NCBI GenBank assembly: GCA_947626905.1
Contig: CANQUE010000005.1
Span: forward strand, 1-64,000
DNA: 64,000 nt
Origin: an uncultured Oscillospiraceae bacterium
GTDB lineage: Bacteria; Bacillota; Clostridia; Oscillospirales; Oscillospiraceae
Reading direction: 5' to 3'
Position numbers and translations under genes: made by a program
Notes under the pieces: model-generated
What the model was told of the DNA's origin: nothing
The model's database searches: none
What the model saw: the letters and a program-made list of their open reading frames with translations, nothing else
Shown here: piece after piece, positions 15,758-24,216 of the stretch
Layout: every line of letters starts with the position of its first letter
Numbering within the stretch: position 1 is the stretch's first letter

Positions 15758-16837
15758 TTATTCGATGACGAGCTCTGTCTCGCCGTCAAAGATATAGACG
15801 TTCTCCACGGGCACGGAGAAGGTGACGGGCGCGTCCACCTCCGGGGTATCGTGGGGGTCCACCTTGAGGATGGCTTTGTCCTCTCCGGCGGTGATGTAAA
15901 TGTTCGTGTTATCGCCCAGCATCTCCGTCAGCTCCACGGTGGCGCTGATCTGGTACGCGCCCTCCACGGCGCCCAGCACGATGGATTCGGGGCGGAAGCC
16001 AAAGACGATGTTCTTCCCCTCGTACTGGGCGGCCTTGGCCCCCAGCTTCTTGGAGATGTCCAGCTGGTTGTCGCCAAAGGCGACATGGCCGTTCGTCACC
16101 GTGCCCCGGACGAAGTTCATGGGCGGCTCGCCGATGAAGCCGGCCACAAACACGTTGGCGGGCTTGAAGTACAGCTCATAGGGCGTGCCGATCTGCTGGA
16201 CATAGCCCTCCTTCATCACCACGATCCGGTCGGCCAGGGTCATGGCCTCGGTCTGGTCATGGGTGACGTAGATGGTGGTGGCGCCGGTCTCCCGGTGGAT
16301 CTGGGCGATCTCAGAGCGCATGGTCACGCGCTGCTTGGCGTCCAGGTTGCTGAGCGGCTCGTCCATCAGGAACACGCCCACCTTCCGGATGATGGCGCGG
16401 CCGATGGCCACACGCTGGCGCTGGCCGCCGGACAGGGCCCGGGGCAGCCGGTCCAGATAATCCGTCAGGCCCAGGATGCGGGCCGTATTCTTTACCTTCT
16501 CCTCGATCACGTCTTCATCCACGCCCTGGAGGGTCAGGCCGAAGGCAATGTTGTCGAACACCGTCATCTGGGGATACAGAGCATAGCTCTGGAACACCAT
16601 GGCGATCTCCCGCTCCCGGGGGCCCATCTCGTTGGCCCGTTTGCCGTTGATCAGAAACTCGCCGTTGGAGATCTCCTCCAGGCCCGCGATCATGCGAAGC
16701 GTCGTGGACTTTCCGCAGCCAGACGGCCCGACAAAGACGATGAACTCACCTTTTTCGATCTCCATATTGAAGTTATGGACCGCATGATAGCCATTGGGAT
16801 AGATCTTATTGATGTCTTTCAGGGTCAAGTACGACAT
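15758..16837 (-). CDS. Sugar ABC transporter ATP-binding protein, MsmX/UgpC type (first paralogue)
   Basis: A 359-aa ATPase of carbohydrate importers. It has Walker A GPSGCGKST (about residues 37-45), Q-loop MVFQSYALYP, signature LSGGQRQRVAIGRA, Walker B VFLMDEPLSNLDA, H-loop VTHDQTEA, and C-terminal MalK-type regulatory/TOBE regions with GFRPESI. It is the first gene of the catabolic operon, away from the permeases, which fits MsmX-type ATPases that serve several permease pairs. The start at 16837 is set by AAGGAG; upstream codons in frame lie in the divergent promoter region. Confidence 0.93.
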   Translation of the reverse strand: MSYLTLKDINKIYPNGYHAVHNFNMEIEKGEFIVFVGPSGCGKSTTLRMIAGLEEISNGEFLINGKRANEMGPREREIAMVFQSYALYPQMTVFDNIAFGLTLQGVDEDVIEEKVKNTARILGLTDYLDRLPRALSGGQRQRVAIGRAIIRKVGVFLMDEPLSNLDAKQRVTMRSEIAQIHRETGATTIYVTHDQTEAMTLADRIVVMKEGYVQQIGTPYELYFKPANVFVAGFIGEPPMNFVRGTVTNGHVAFGDNQLDISKKLGAKAAQYEGKNIVFGFRPESIVLGAVEGAYQISATVELTEMLGDNTNIYITAGEDKAILKVDPHDTPEVDAPVTFSVPVENVYIFDGETELVIE

Positions 16838-16902
16838 AATCTTTGTCTCCTTACACATGATTTTTCCAGGGATCAAGCGCCTCGGGGATGGTCTATCGTA
16901 AA

Positions 16903-16918
16903 TTATCCATATGGACAA
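16903..16918. promoter_or_regulatory. Dyad TCCATATGGA in the araC/kdu divergent region
   Basis: A 10-bp perfect palindrome extended to TT-n-TCCATATGGA-n-AA. Its right half overlaps the -35 hexamer of the AraC-type regulator gene, so it is a good candidate operator. Confidence 0.45.
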
Positions 16919-16940
16919 AACCGACAGGATTTGATAAAAT
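16912..16940 (+). promoter_or_regulatory. Promoter for the AraC-type regulator
   Basis: TGGACA (16912-16917), 17-bp spacer, TAAAAT (16935-16940); five of six bases match consensus in each hexamer. Confidence 0.65.
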
Positions 16941-16979
16941 AGAATAAATCTGCACAACCGAAAAGGAGCGTGAAGCCCG

Positions 16980-17756
16980 TTGTACAAGATCATTTACGCC
17001 GGCAAGCATCCGCTGATGACCGGGGTCTCCCGGCATATGCACACCAGTTGGGAGCTGATATACTGCACCAGCGGCAACGGCCAACTCATCTTTGACGACA
17101 GGACGTTGACCTACTCGGAAAACGACGTCGCTGTCATCCCTCCCTATCTGCCCCATTCCAACAAGAGCTCCAAAGGGTTCACCAATCTGCACATCAATCT
17201 GTCCGATGCGCCGCTGGCTCTGACAGAGCCGCTGATCGTCCCGGCGGACCAGAACGGTTTTTTGCGCAGCGCCTTCAGCGCGGCCTTTTACTATTACTCC
17301 AGCGGGTCGGAGCCCGGCGAATTTCTGCTGCCCCTTTACGGCCAGCTCATCGCCGCCTTTTTGAAGACCTCCCAGCCGGCGGAGCTGCGCAGCGACGTGG
17401 TCCTGCAGATCGAAAACCACATCCTCCAGCATTTCCAGGACTGCAATTATGACCTGCACGCCTACCTGGCCGCCCTGCCCTTCAGCACGGAGTATCTGAC
17501 GAGGCTGTTCAAGCGGGAAACGGGCATGACCCCGCTGCAATATCTGAAAAACCGCCGCCTGGAAAACGCCGCCAGCATCCTGGCCGTGATGTACGGCAAG
17601 GGGAACATCTCGGAAACCGCCCGGCTGTGCGGCTTCAGCGATCCGCTGTATTTCTCCCGGCAGTTCCGCAAGAAATACGGCGTGTCCCCCCGGGAATATA
17701 TGCCCGGCGAGGAGGTGCGCGTCACCGACAGCGACAGCATGAAGACTATGCTCTGA
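16980..17756 (+). CDS. AraC family transcriptional regulator
   Basis: A 258-aa regulator with an N-terminal cupin-like sensor (about residues 8-95; HTSWELIYCTSGNG and VIPPYLPHSN) and a C-terminal double helix-turn-helix (about 150-250). The latter ends with the AraC signature ISETARLCGFSDPLYFSRQFRKKYGVSPREY. It probably senses a uronate or oligomer and controls the divergent kdu-uxa operon and perhaps the importer operon. The TTG at 16980 is the likely start: AAGGAG lies about 11 bases upstream and an in-frame stop sits three codons before. Its last 11 bases overlap the end of the convergent GH105 gene. Confidence 0.88.
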   Translation: MYKIIYAGKHPLMTGVSRHMHTSWELIYCTSGNGQLIFDDRTLTYSENDVAVIPPYLPHSNKSSKGFTNLHINLSDAPLALTEPLIVPADQNGFLRSAFSAAFYYYSSGSEPGEFLLPLYGQLIAAFLKTSQPAELRSDVVLQIENHILQHFQDCNYDLHAYLAALPFSTEYLTRLFKRETGMTPLQYLKNRRLENAASILAVMYGKGNISETARLCGFSDPLYFSRQFRKKYGVSPREYMPGEEVRVTDSDSMKTML

Positions 17757-18879
17757 GCCGCTTGATCTCCGTATAGGCCAGCACGAAGGGGGCCACCCCC
17801 TTGGCGTCGTTGGCCACCACAGGCTCTGAGATGTAATACGCGTAGGAGCCGTCCCGCCGCCGGTTGTTCTCCGGCCCCAGGCCCGCCACCAGGCATATGC
17901 CGCCCAAATCCAGCCCCTCGGGCGTGAAGGTCAGGTATTTGTTCACGATGCCGTCGAAGGTCTTATGGCCTTTGGCGGCATATTCGCTGCCCAAAAAGCC
18001 CAAGCGTCCGCCTTTGAGCATGGCATAGGCCATCATGGCGCTGCCGCTGGTCTCCAGGTAATTGCCCTCCCGGCCGCCCTGATCGGGCACCTGCCAATAC
18101 AGGCCGGTCTCCGGGTCGGCGTATTTGTCCACGGACTGCATCAGATCCCGGAAGATCTCCGCCAGCTCGTCCCGCTCTCCGCCCGCCGGGAGGATCTCCA
18201 CCAGGTCGGCCAGCGCCACGGCGAACCAGCCCAGGGACCGGAGCCAGAAATTCTTCGAGCAGCCGGTGACCGGGTCGGCCCAGAACGCCTTCCGGGAGGC
18301 GTCATAGCCGTGATAATACAGGCCCTGCTCCGGCGCGCGCATCTTGTCGTGCACATTGCGGATCTGCCGGACGATGTCGGAGTAATCCCCGGCGCCAAAA
18401 TGCTTCTCATACAGCGCCCGGAACGGCTGGGCCATATACAGCCCGTCCAGCCACACCTGGTTGGGATAGATGGCCTTGTGCCAGAAGTTTCCCTCCGCCG
18501 TGCGGGGCTGATCCGCCACCCGCTCGGCCAGCCAATCGGCGGCCCGGCGGTATTTCTCATCGCCGGTGCGCTCATACAGGGCGAACAGCACCCGGCCCTC
18601 GTTGATGTCGTCCAGGTTGTGGTCCTCGGGCTTAAAGGTGCGGATAGAACCGTCCGGCTGGATGAAGTGGTCCGCCACCTGCCCGGCGAATCCGGCATAG
18701 CGCTCGTCGCCGGTGATGCGGGTCATCTCCATCAGCGCGGTGAGCATGCATCCGTCGATGTAGTTCCAGGAGGCCTTCTTTCCCTCCCGGATCTTCTCCA
18801 TGTTCCACGCCGTGCGCTCGGGGGTGGACTGCTCCACCAGCTGGAGCACATAGGCGTCGATCTTTGAATAATCCATCAT
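17746..18879 (-). CDS. Unsaturated galacturonyl/rhamnogalacturonyl hydrolase, GH105 (GH88-like)
   Basis: A 377-aa (alpha/alpha)6-barrel hydrolase of the YteR/YesR type. It removes the 4,5-unsaturated uronate from the non-reducing end of lyase-made oligomers. Visible marks are WNYIDGCMLTALMEM, the central HNLDDINEGRVLF with a catalytic-type Asp, NQVWLDGLYMAQPF, FWLRSLGWFAVAL, and SGSAMMAYAM. There is no signal peptide, so it acts on imported oligomers. Its product feeds KduI. Tandem ATGs at 18879 and 18876 follow GAGGTGG. It is the last gene of the import operon. Confidence 0.92.
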   Translation of the reverse strand: MMDYSKIDAYVLQLVEQSTPERTAWNMEKIREGKKASWNYIDGCMLTALMEMTRITGDERYAGFAGQVADHFIQPDGSIRTFKPEDHNLDDINEGRVLFALYERTGDEKYRRAADWLAERVADQPRTAEGNFWHKAIYPNQVWLDGLYMAQPFRALYEKHFGAGDYSDIVRQIRNVHDKMRAPEQGLYYHGYDASRKAFWADPVTGCSKNFWLRSLGWFAVALADLVEILPAGGERDELAEIFRDLMQSVDKYADPETGLYWQVPDQGGREGNYLETSGSAMMAYAMLKGGRLGFLGSEYAAKGHKTFDGIVNKYLTFTPEGLDLGGICLVAGLGPENNRRRDGSYAYYISEPVVANDAKGVAPFVLAYTEIKRLRA

Positions 18880-18931
18880 TCCACCTCAGATCCTTCCTTC
18901 CGGCGCTTCCGGCGCCGGGTATGGGCGGGCC

Positions 18932-20500
18932 TCACAGCGCCGAAAAGCCGTCCTTTTCGATCTGGCCGCAATGCTCCGCGATCAGGCCCTCGCCTATCGC
19001 GCCCCGGACGGTGACGTTCTTCAGCCGGATGCGCCGGACGTTGTCCAAGTACAGTCCCAGCCGGCACCGCTCCTGGGCGAAGTTCTGCATCGCCGGCACG
19101 CCGGGCCGGGCGTCGGGGGCAAAGGACACGGAGATATTCTCAAAGTCCACCTCTTCGATGGGGCTCTCGGTAAGCCCGTCGATGTAGCAGGCGGCCACCT
19201 CCGCGCCGGTGCAGTCCATGTTGCGGAACGAGAACCGGCCCATGCGGGGCGTTCGCTCGTCCACCGGCAACTTCTCCCGGCTCCAAACATACTCCGTATA
19301 CCGGTCCGGGTCGCAGCAGTTATACCACAGATTGATGACGATGGGGGTCAGCACCCCGTCCATGCGGATGTTGTCAAAGACCACCTGGTCGATGACGCTG
19401 TCCTTCCCCCGGCCCCGCCGGGACTTGATCCGCAGTCCCCGGTCCGTGGCTCTGAAATAGCACTGCGTCACCGACAGGCGCACGATGCCCGCCGCCAGTT
19501 CGCTGCCCAGGGTCACGGCGCCGTGGCCGAATTCCATCAGGCAGTTGCGGATCACATGGCGGTCCGCGGGGGATCTGTATTTCCGGGCCATCTCGATCTT
19601 CCCGGACTTTATGGCGATGCAGTCGTCGCCCACCGAGAAGCGGCAGCCGATGATCTCCACGCCGCTGCAGCTCTCCGGGTTCACCGCGTCGGTGTTGGGG
19701 CTGTCCTTGGGCGCGGTCACGGCGCAGTCCAGCACCCGCACGTTCTCCGAGAAGAAGGGATGCACATGCCAGGTGGGACCGTTGGCCACAGTGACCCCGT
19801 GGATGGTCACGTCCCGGCAGCGGTTGAGGAAAATGACCCGGGGCCGGGCGGCGGGAAAGCTCTCAAAGCCCTGCCACCAGTCGCCGTTCCGGCCGTTGCC
19901 GTCGATCAGGCCTGGGCCTACGATGGTCACATCCTGGGCATAAGACCCGTGGAGCAGGGATTGGTAGCAGTCCTTTTCTATGCCCTCGAAGCCCGCCTGG
20001 GGCAGTTCCTTTCCGGTGGCCGGGTTCAGGGCCACGCCCCGGATAATGGGGTAGCGCTCCCGGTCCGTGCTGCCCAGCAGCACCGCCTCCCGGGCAAACT
20101 CCAGCGTGATATGGCTCTTCAGGGCCAGCGGCAGCGTCAGATAAGCCCCGGCGGGGAACAGCAGCCGCCCTCCCTCCGGCAGGAAATTGATGGCCGCCTG
20201 GATGGCGGAGGTGTCCTCGTGAGCCCCGTCGCCAACGGCGCCGAAATCCAGCACGCTGACACAGCAGGTCTCGGTCTTCGTTTCAAACGCCAGCGTTTCC
20301 TCTTCCCCGCCGGCCATGCGCACGGTCAGCTCATAGCGCCGGCCGGGGGCCAGATCAAAAAGGGAAAACACGTTGCTCTCCCCCACCAGCCGCGCCTGGC
20401 CGTCCAGAAGGACGGTGTAAGCGCTGGGGGCATAATAGGGGCTGGGATCATCCAATTCAAAACAGGCGGAGCTGCTGCCGCAGTAAAGGATCTTCGTCAT
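18932..20500 (-). CDS. Polygalacturonase-type glycoside hydrolase, GH28
   Basis: A 522-aa right-handed beta-helix enzyme. An N-terminal fibronectin-like region (about residues 1-80) precedes the GH28 catalytic core. The core has NTD (269-271), GDD (291-293), GHG (325-327) and RIKS (357-360), the complete set of catalytic and substrate residues. No signal peptide is present; with the ABC importer this suggests an intracellular exo-polygalacturonase releasing galacturonate from short oligomers. AGGAGG lies just before the ATG at 20500, and it follows the 4-TM gene by 9 bases. Confidence 0.93.
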   Translation of the reverse strand: MTKILYCGSSSACFELDDPSPYYAPSAYTVLLDGQARLVGESNVFSLFDLAPGRRYELTVRMAGGEEETLAFETKTETCCVSVLDFGAVGDGAHEDTSAIQAAINFLPEGGRLLFPAGAYLTLPLALKSHITLEFAREAVLLGSTDRERYPIIRGVALNPATGKELPQAGFEGIEKDCYQSLLHGSYAQDVTIVGPGLIDGNGRNGDWWQGFESFPAARPRVIFLNRCRDVTIHGVTVANGPTWHVHPFFSENVRVLDCAVTAPKDSPNTDAVNPESCSGVEIIGCRFSVGDDCIAIKSGKIEMARKYRSPADRHVIRNCLMEFGHGAVTLGSELAAGIVRLSVTQCYFRATDRGLRIKSRRGRGKDSVIDQVVFDNIRMDGVLTPIVINLWYNCCDPDRYTEYVWSREKLPVDERTPRMGRFSFRNMDCTGAEVAACYIDGLTESPIEEVDFENISVSFAPDARPGVPAMQNFAQERCRLGLYLDNVRRIRLKNVTVRGAIGEGLIAEHCGQIEKDGFSAL

Positions 20501-20509
20501 GTTTCCTCC

Positions 20510-21148
20510 TCACTTGCCGGATGGCTTTCTCCCGCCGCGGAAAATATCGGTAAGCAAATGTTTGATCTGGATCAGGAGCATATCAAAGCCCATGGTGAAC
20601 ACGCCGAACAGCACCGGCTCCACCCCCAGGGGGACCGTGTCCGTTTTCCCGGTCATGCCCACGATGGCCAGGTTGATCACGTTGTAGAGCACGAAGACCA
20701 GAAACAGCACCGCGTAGCCATGGAGGATATTCAGCGGGAAGCTGGCGAATCCCTTCTTGGGCCACATCATCCACCGGCTGTTGGCGCCGGGCGTCTTTTC
20801 CAGGAACCGGAGCACATTGTTCGTCAACAGATCGGTGACGATGCCCAGAGCCATGCCGGTGACGAACAGGCTGTCCAGCTGATCGGCAAAATAGTTGCCC
20901 AGGCCCCACAGGAAGAAGAAGCACACCGCGCCGGCGAACCACGCCTTGATAAACAGCAGCTTCACCCAGTCGGCGATCTTCAGCTTGGGGCCGGAACGAT
21001 AGGCCCGCAGCTCTTCCTCCGACACCTGGGGAGAGTTGGACTCATCCGCGGTGACCAGATCCTCCACCGCTTTCGTCTTCAGCTTATAATAATCGGTCTG
21101 TCTGTCCACGTCCGGCCGGGATGGGCCGGTCCGTTTTTGCTTGCTCAT
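20510..21148 (-). CDS. Four-TM membrane protein of unknown function (importer-associated, A)
   Basis: A 212-aa protein. About 60 hydrophilic N-terminal residues (TDYYKLKTKAVEDLVTADE...) are followed by four predicted membrane segments near 62-87, 90-113, 140-165 and 175-198. I recognise no family; it does not show the YesL/DUF624 pattern often found in pectin loci. It lies between importer genes and GH28 and must be co-transcribed with them. TGGAG precedes the ATG. The long charged N-terminal tail distinguishes it from the other three 4-TM proteins here. Confidence 0.75.
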   Translation of the reverse strand: MSKQKRTGPSRPDVDRQTDYYKLKTKAVEDLVTADESNSPQVSEEELRAYRSGPKLKIADWVKLLFIKAWFAGAVCFFFLWGLGNYFADQLDSLFVTGMALGIVTDLLTNNVLRFLEKTPGANSRWMMWPKKGFASFPLNILHGYAVLFLVFVLYNVINLAIVGMTGKTDTVPLGVEPVLFGVFTMGFDMLLIQIKHLLTDIFRGGRKPSGK

Positions 21149-21168
21149 AGGTTCTCCACTCTGACAGA

Positions 21169-21198
21169 CCGGGAGGCTCAGCCATCTGAACCTCCCGG
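21169..21198 (-). repeat. Intra-operon stem-loop
   Basis: CCGGGAGG (21169-21176) pairs with CCTCCCGG (21191-21198) around a 14-nt loop, inside the 163-base gap between two 4-TM genes. There is no T tract, so mRNA processing or stabilisation is more likely than termination. The rest of the gap shows nothing coding. Confidence 0.5.
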
Positions 21199-21311
21199 CA
21201 TCTGTCCTGCCATTTGGGGGGCTTTTTGCGCAAAACAGTCACAAGCTGCCCAACAGCCTCTGCACCCGCCTATTCACGATAAGAGCACCAAGGCCGCGGG
21301 GACGGCCGGGA

Positions 21312-21908
21312 TCAGGCGTCGCCGGAAATGTCGATGGCGTCCATGGAGCCGTTGTCCTGCACGTCCACGGAGGTCTTGATCTTCCGGATCAGCTTGGAGT
21401 ACACCGGCAGCAGCACCACCAGCGCGATGGATATGCCTATCATGATGAGATGCAGGCGGATATACCACTCCGCGTAAGCGATGTATGCGGTGGCCACCGT
21501 GACCACGATGGGGTTGTCCGGCCGGGAAATGGCCGCGTAGATGCAGTTGAGATAGTACACATCCGCGAAGATGATCACGCCCAGCATGACGAACATCAGC
21601 ACCAGCATGGGGATGTTGGTCTTTTTCCGGTAGGGGAAGGCGTTCATGCAGCACACCATGCTCAGCATGGAGAACAGCATGGTGGCAAAGCCCGCCAGGC
21701 CCATGCCGCTTCCCTGGATCTTGGCGGTGGTGTCGGATATGTGCATCAGGTTCAGGGAATACACCAGGAAGGTGATCACCAGCGCGACCAGCGGGATCAT
21801 CTGGGGGCGGCGCTTGATGGCGACCAGGAATTTCCGCCATGCCTCTTTCAGCCCGCCTACGAACCGGGCGCCCAGGCTCTTTTTCTCATCGGGATTGTTC
21901 TTCGCCAT
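21312..21908 (-). CDS. Four-TM membrane protein of unknown function (importer-associated, B)
   Basis: A 198-aa protein with four predicted membrane helices (about residues 35-53, 70-92, 98-122, 145-170) and basic, hydrophilic ends. It starts two bases after the stop of the second ABC ATPase, with its AAGGAAGGG ribosome site inside the ATPase 3' end, so translation is coupled to the ATPase. The family is not recognised. The coupling suggests a role at the importer or in membrane adaptation to its substrate. A GTG at 21914 overlaps the ATPase stop and is a less likely start. Confidence 0.75.
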   Translation of the reverse strand: MAKNNPDEKKSLGARFVGGLKEAWRKFLVAIKRRPQMIPLVALVITFLVYSLNLMHISDTTAKIQGSGMGLAGFATMLFSMLSMVCCMNAFPYRKKTNIPMLVLMFVMLGVIIFADVYYLNCIYAAISRPDNPIVVTVATAYIAYAEWYIRLHLIMIGISIALVVLLPVYSKLIRKIKTSVDVQDNGSMDAIDISGDA

Positions 21909-21910
21909 GC

Positions 21911-22987
21911 TCACACACCCTTCCTTATGGCGTTGGTCGTCTCCTTGTCGAAGAAGTGCTTGCGCTTGAAGGAGAAGGAAACGGCGTCGCCGTTTTTATA
22001 GTCGGCCCAGCCCTTCAGCTTGGCGGAGATCCGCGCGCCGTTGTTCTGGCCGATGTGGCCGTGGACCAGGGTGTTCATGCCCAGGTTCTCGTTGGTGGAC
22101 ACCGTGACGGGCACGTCGGGCCCCACGTCGATGTCCTCGGGGCGGACGCCCAGGACGATGGTCTTGCCGTTGTAGTCCTTCAGCGTGTCCGCTTCCTCGG
22201 CGGTGAGGGATACTTTGAAGCCCTCGCCCACCAGGCCCTCAGGGGATACGCGCACGTCGTAGAAATTCATGGGCGGCAGGCCGATGAAGCCGGCCACGAA
22301 GATGTTCGCCGGGGAGTCGTACAGCTCCAGGGGCGTGCCCACCTGCTGGACATAGCCCATGGACATGCACACGATCCGGTCCGCCAGGGTCAGCGCTTCG
22401 GTCTGGTCGTGGGTGACGTAGAGCATGGTGGCCTGCAGCCGTTTGTGCAGCAGCAGGATCTCCCGGCGGGTGGCGCCGCGCAGCTTGGCGTCCAGGTTGG
22501 AAAGGGGCTCGTCGAACAGGAACACCTTGGGGTTACGGACGATGGACCGGCCCATGGCCACCCGCTGGCGCTGGCCGCCGGACAGCTGGGCAGGCTTCTT
22601 GTTCAGCTGGTTGGTCAGGCCCAGGATCTCGGCCGCCGCCAGCACTTTCTTGTGGATGACATTGGGATTTTCCTTGCGCATGGTCAGGGAAAATGCCATG
22701 TTTTCATAGATGGTCATATGGCCGTACAGGGCGTAGTTCTGGAACACCATGGCCATATCCCTGTCTTTGGCGGGGGTCTGGGTGATGTCCTTGCCGTCCA
22801 GATACAGCCGCCCGGCGGAGATGTCCTCCAGGCCGGCCACCATGCGGAGCGTGGTGGACTTGCCGCAGCCGGAAGGTCCCACCAGGACGATGAGTTCCCC
22901 GTCCTTTACGTCCAGATTGAAGTCAAAGACCGCCTGAACGTTATTGTCGTATATCTTGTCGATATGCTGTAAGCTTAACGTAGCCAT
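21911..22987 (-). CDS. Sugar ABC transporter ATP-binding protein, MsmX/UgpC type (second paralogue)
   Basis: A 358-aa ATPase with all motifs: GPSGCGKST, MVFQNYALYGHMT, LSGGQRQRVAMGRS, VFLFDEPLSNLDA, VTHDQTEA, and the MalK-type C-terminal domain with GVRPEDI. It is similar in plan to the paralogue at 15758 but clearly diverged, for example in its TOBE region. It sits inside the importer operon and is the most likely engine for the permeases at 26481 and 27385. The flanking 4-TM genes are packed against it (12 bases before, 2 bases after). Confidence 0.94.
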   Translation of the reverse strand: MATLSLQHIDKIYDNNVQAVFDFNLDVKDGELIVLVGPSGCGKSTTLRMVAGLEDISAGRLYLDGKDITQTPAKDRDMAMVFQNYALYGHMTIYENMAFSLTMRKENPNVIHKKVLAAAEILGLTNQLNKKPAQLSGGQRQRVAMGRSIVRNPKVFLFDEPLSNLDAKLRGATRREILLLHKRLQATMLYVTHDQTEALTLADRIVCMSMGYVQQVGTPLELYDSPANIFVAGFIGLPPMNFYDVRVSPEGLVGEGFKVSLTAEEADTLKDYNGKTIVLGVRPEDIDVGPDVPVTVSTNENLGMNTLVHGHIGQNNGARISAKLKGWADYKNGDAVSFSFKRKHFFDKETTNAIRKGV

Positions 22988-22999
22988 GTCTTCGCCTCC

Positions 23000-23497
23000 T
23001 TATGTACCCGGACTGGGGGGTGCGACGGTCTTCATATGTTCGGCCAGCTCCCGGCAGCGGATGAAGTTCACCGCCGCGGACGCCAGCAGGCACACGGCCG
23101 ACGCCACCAGCAGCACCACCACATAGGTGAAGGTGCCCGCGCTCATGACCGACACATTCTCGCCGTTGACCAGCGTGGTGGCGGTATGGGCCCGCATGGG
23201 GATGATGAATATCCGTACGATCTGGCCCAGGCCGATCACGGCCAAAAGCCAGGTATAACCGGCCTTATAGTTCTTCACGCCCTCGGACGCCAGGAACACC
23301 GCCAGCAGGAACACCAGGTTGTAGACGATGGACGCGCCGATGAGGATGGAGTAATAGTAGGTGCCCACGTCAGACTGGTAGATCTTCACGAAATACAGCA
23401 CATCGAACAGGATGCCCAAGATCGCCAGGTTGGCCGCCAGGGAGTTTTTGATGAATCTCATCCGGTCCCTTTTGATCGTGCGTTCTTCCACGGTCAT
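23000..23497 (-). CDS. Four-TM membrane protein of unknown function (importer-associated, C)
   Basis: A 165-aa protein with four predicted membrane helices (about residues 18-40, 45-70, 82-100, 122-148). There is a short loop with NGENVSVMSAG before the last helix and a basic N terminus (TIKRDRMRFIKN). The ATG overlaps the stop of the preceding 4-TM gene (ATGA), and the ATPase follows 12 bases later. I do not recognise the family. It is similar in size and helix layout to the neighbouring 4-TM proteins, which may indicate subunits of one membrane complex. Confidence 0.75.
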   Translation of the reverse strand: MTVEERTIKRDRMRFIKNSLAANLAILGILFDVLYFVKIYQSDVGTYYYSILIGASIVYNLVFLLAVFLASEGVKNYKAGYTWLLAVIGLGQIVRIFIIPMRAHTATTLVNGENVSVMSAGTFTYVVVLLVASAVCLLASAAVNFIRCRELAEHMKTVAPPSPGT

Positions 23498-24081
23498 GCC
23501 GCAGCCCTCCCCTCTTCAACGAGCTTCGCCTCTTGCTTCATCAGGCTCACCTTCCAGAACAGGTTGGCCACCAGCAGGATGCTCACCAGGATCACCAGCG
23601 CGAACACGCCATAGTGCAGGTCGAACCAGAAGGTGGAATCGGTATAAAGGGTGTTCCACATCTCCGCGTGCTCCTTCAAGGCGGCAAAGTCCACCTGAAG
23701 GAACTGGCCCTTGAAGATCTCGATGTAGACATGCCCGAAGACCGAGATCGCGATGCCGCCCACCGCGTATGCCAGGGTGGCGATGTAGTTGGCGATATAA
23801 TAGCGCCGGCGGACATGGGTATTGGTGATAAACAGGAACACCGCCAGCAGGATCAGCACGATGCTGTACACCAGGAACAGCCGGTTGAATTCCTGCATGT
23901 TATAGTAGACGATGGAGCCGGGCACGTCTGTCTGGAACAGGTCGTTGGGGTTCCTCATCGTACTGTACAAGCTATCATACAGATCGGTCATGATCCCGAG
24001 CGCATAGAGGAAAACCGCAGCGCTCACAAAGATAGCCGCCAGGCAAAGGACCCTCTGCGTGATCATCTGTTTTTTATACAT
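23494..24081 (-). CDS. Four-TM membrane protein of unknown function (importer-associated, D)
   Basis: A 195-aa protein with four predicted membrane helices (about residues 6-30, 65-85, 92-118, 150-175). An N-terminal extracytoplasmic loop is rich in Tyr, Asn and Asp (LYDSLYSTMRNPNDLFQTD). The start at 24081 follows GGAGGAGG; an upstream in-frame codon at 24117 lies in the hairpin region and lacks a ribosome site. It is the first of the four 4-TM genes, 135 bases after the binding-protein gene, and is overlapped by the next. No known family was recognised. Confidence 0.75.
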   Translation of the reverse strand: MYKKQMITQRVLCLAAIFVSAAVFLYALGIMTDLYDSLYSTMRNPNDLFQTDVPGSIVYYNMQEFNRLFLVYSIVLILLAVFLFITNTHVRRRYYIANYIATLAYAVGGIAISVFGHVYIEIFKGQFLQVDFAALKEHAEMWNTLYTDSTFWFDLHYGVFALVILVSILLVANLFWKVSLMKQEAKLVEEGRAAA

Positions 24082-24116
24082 GATAGCCTCCTCCCGAGGG
24101 AAATGTCCCCCTCTCA

Positions 24117-24180
24117 CCGGGGAGCCGAAGCTCCCCGGCGAGGCAGAGTCTTAGGATTGGCGGGAGCGTCCCCTCCCGCC
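24117..24180 (-). promoter_or_regulatory. Two stable hairpins downstream of the binding-protein gene
   Basis: First stem: 24117-24125 with 24130-24138, 9 bp, reading TTCG in the minus-strand loop, an unusually stable tetraloop. Second stem: 24159-24166 with 24173-24180, 8 bp. Neither has a U tract. They probably protect the upstream binding-protein mRNA from 3' decay or attenuate the genes behind. Confidence 0.6.
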
Positions 24181-24216
24181 GCGGACAGGAACTGCGCTGG
24201 GGTCTGCGCGCGGGCA

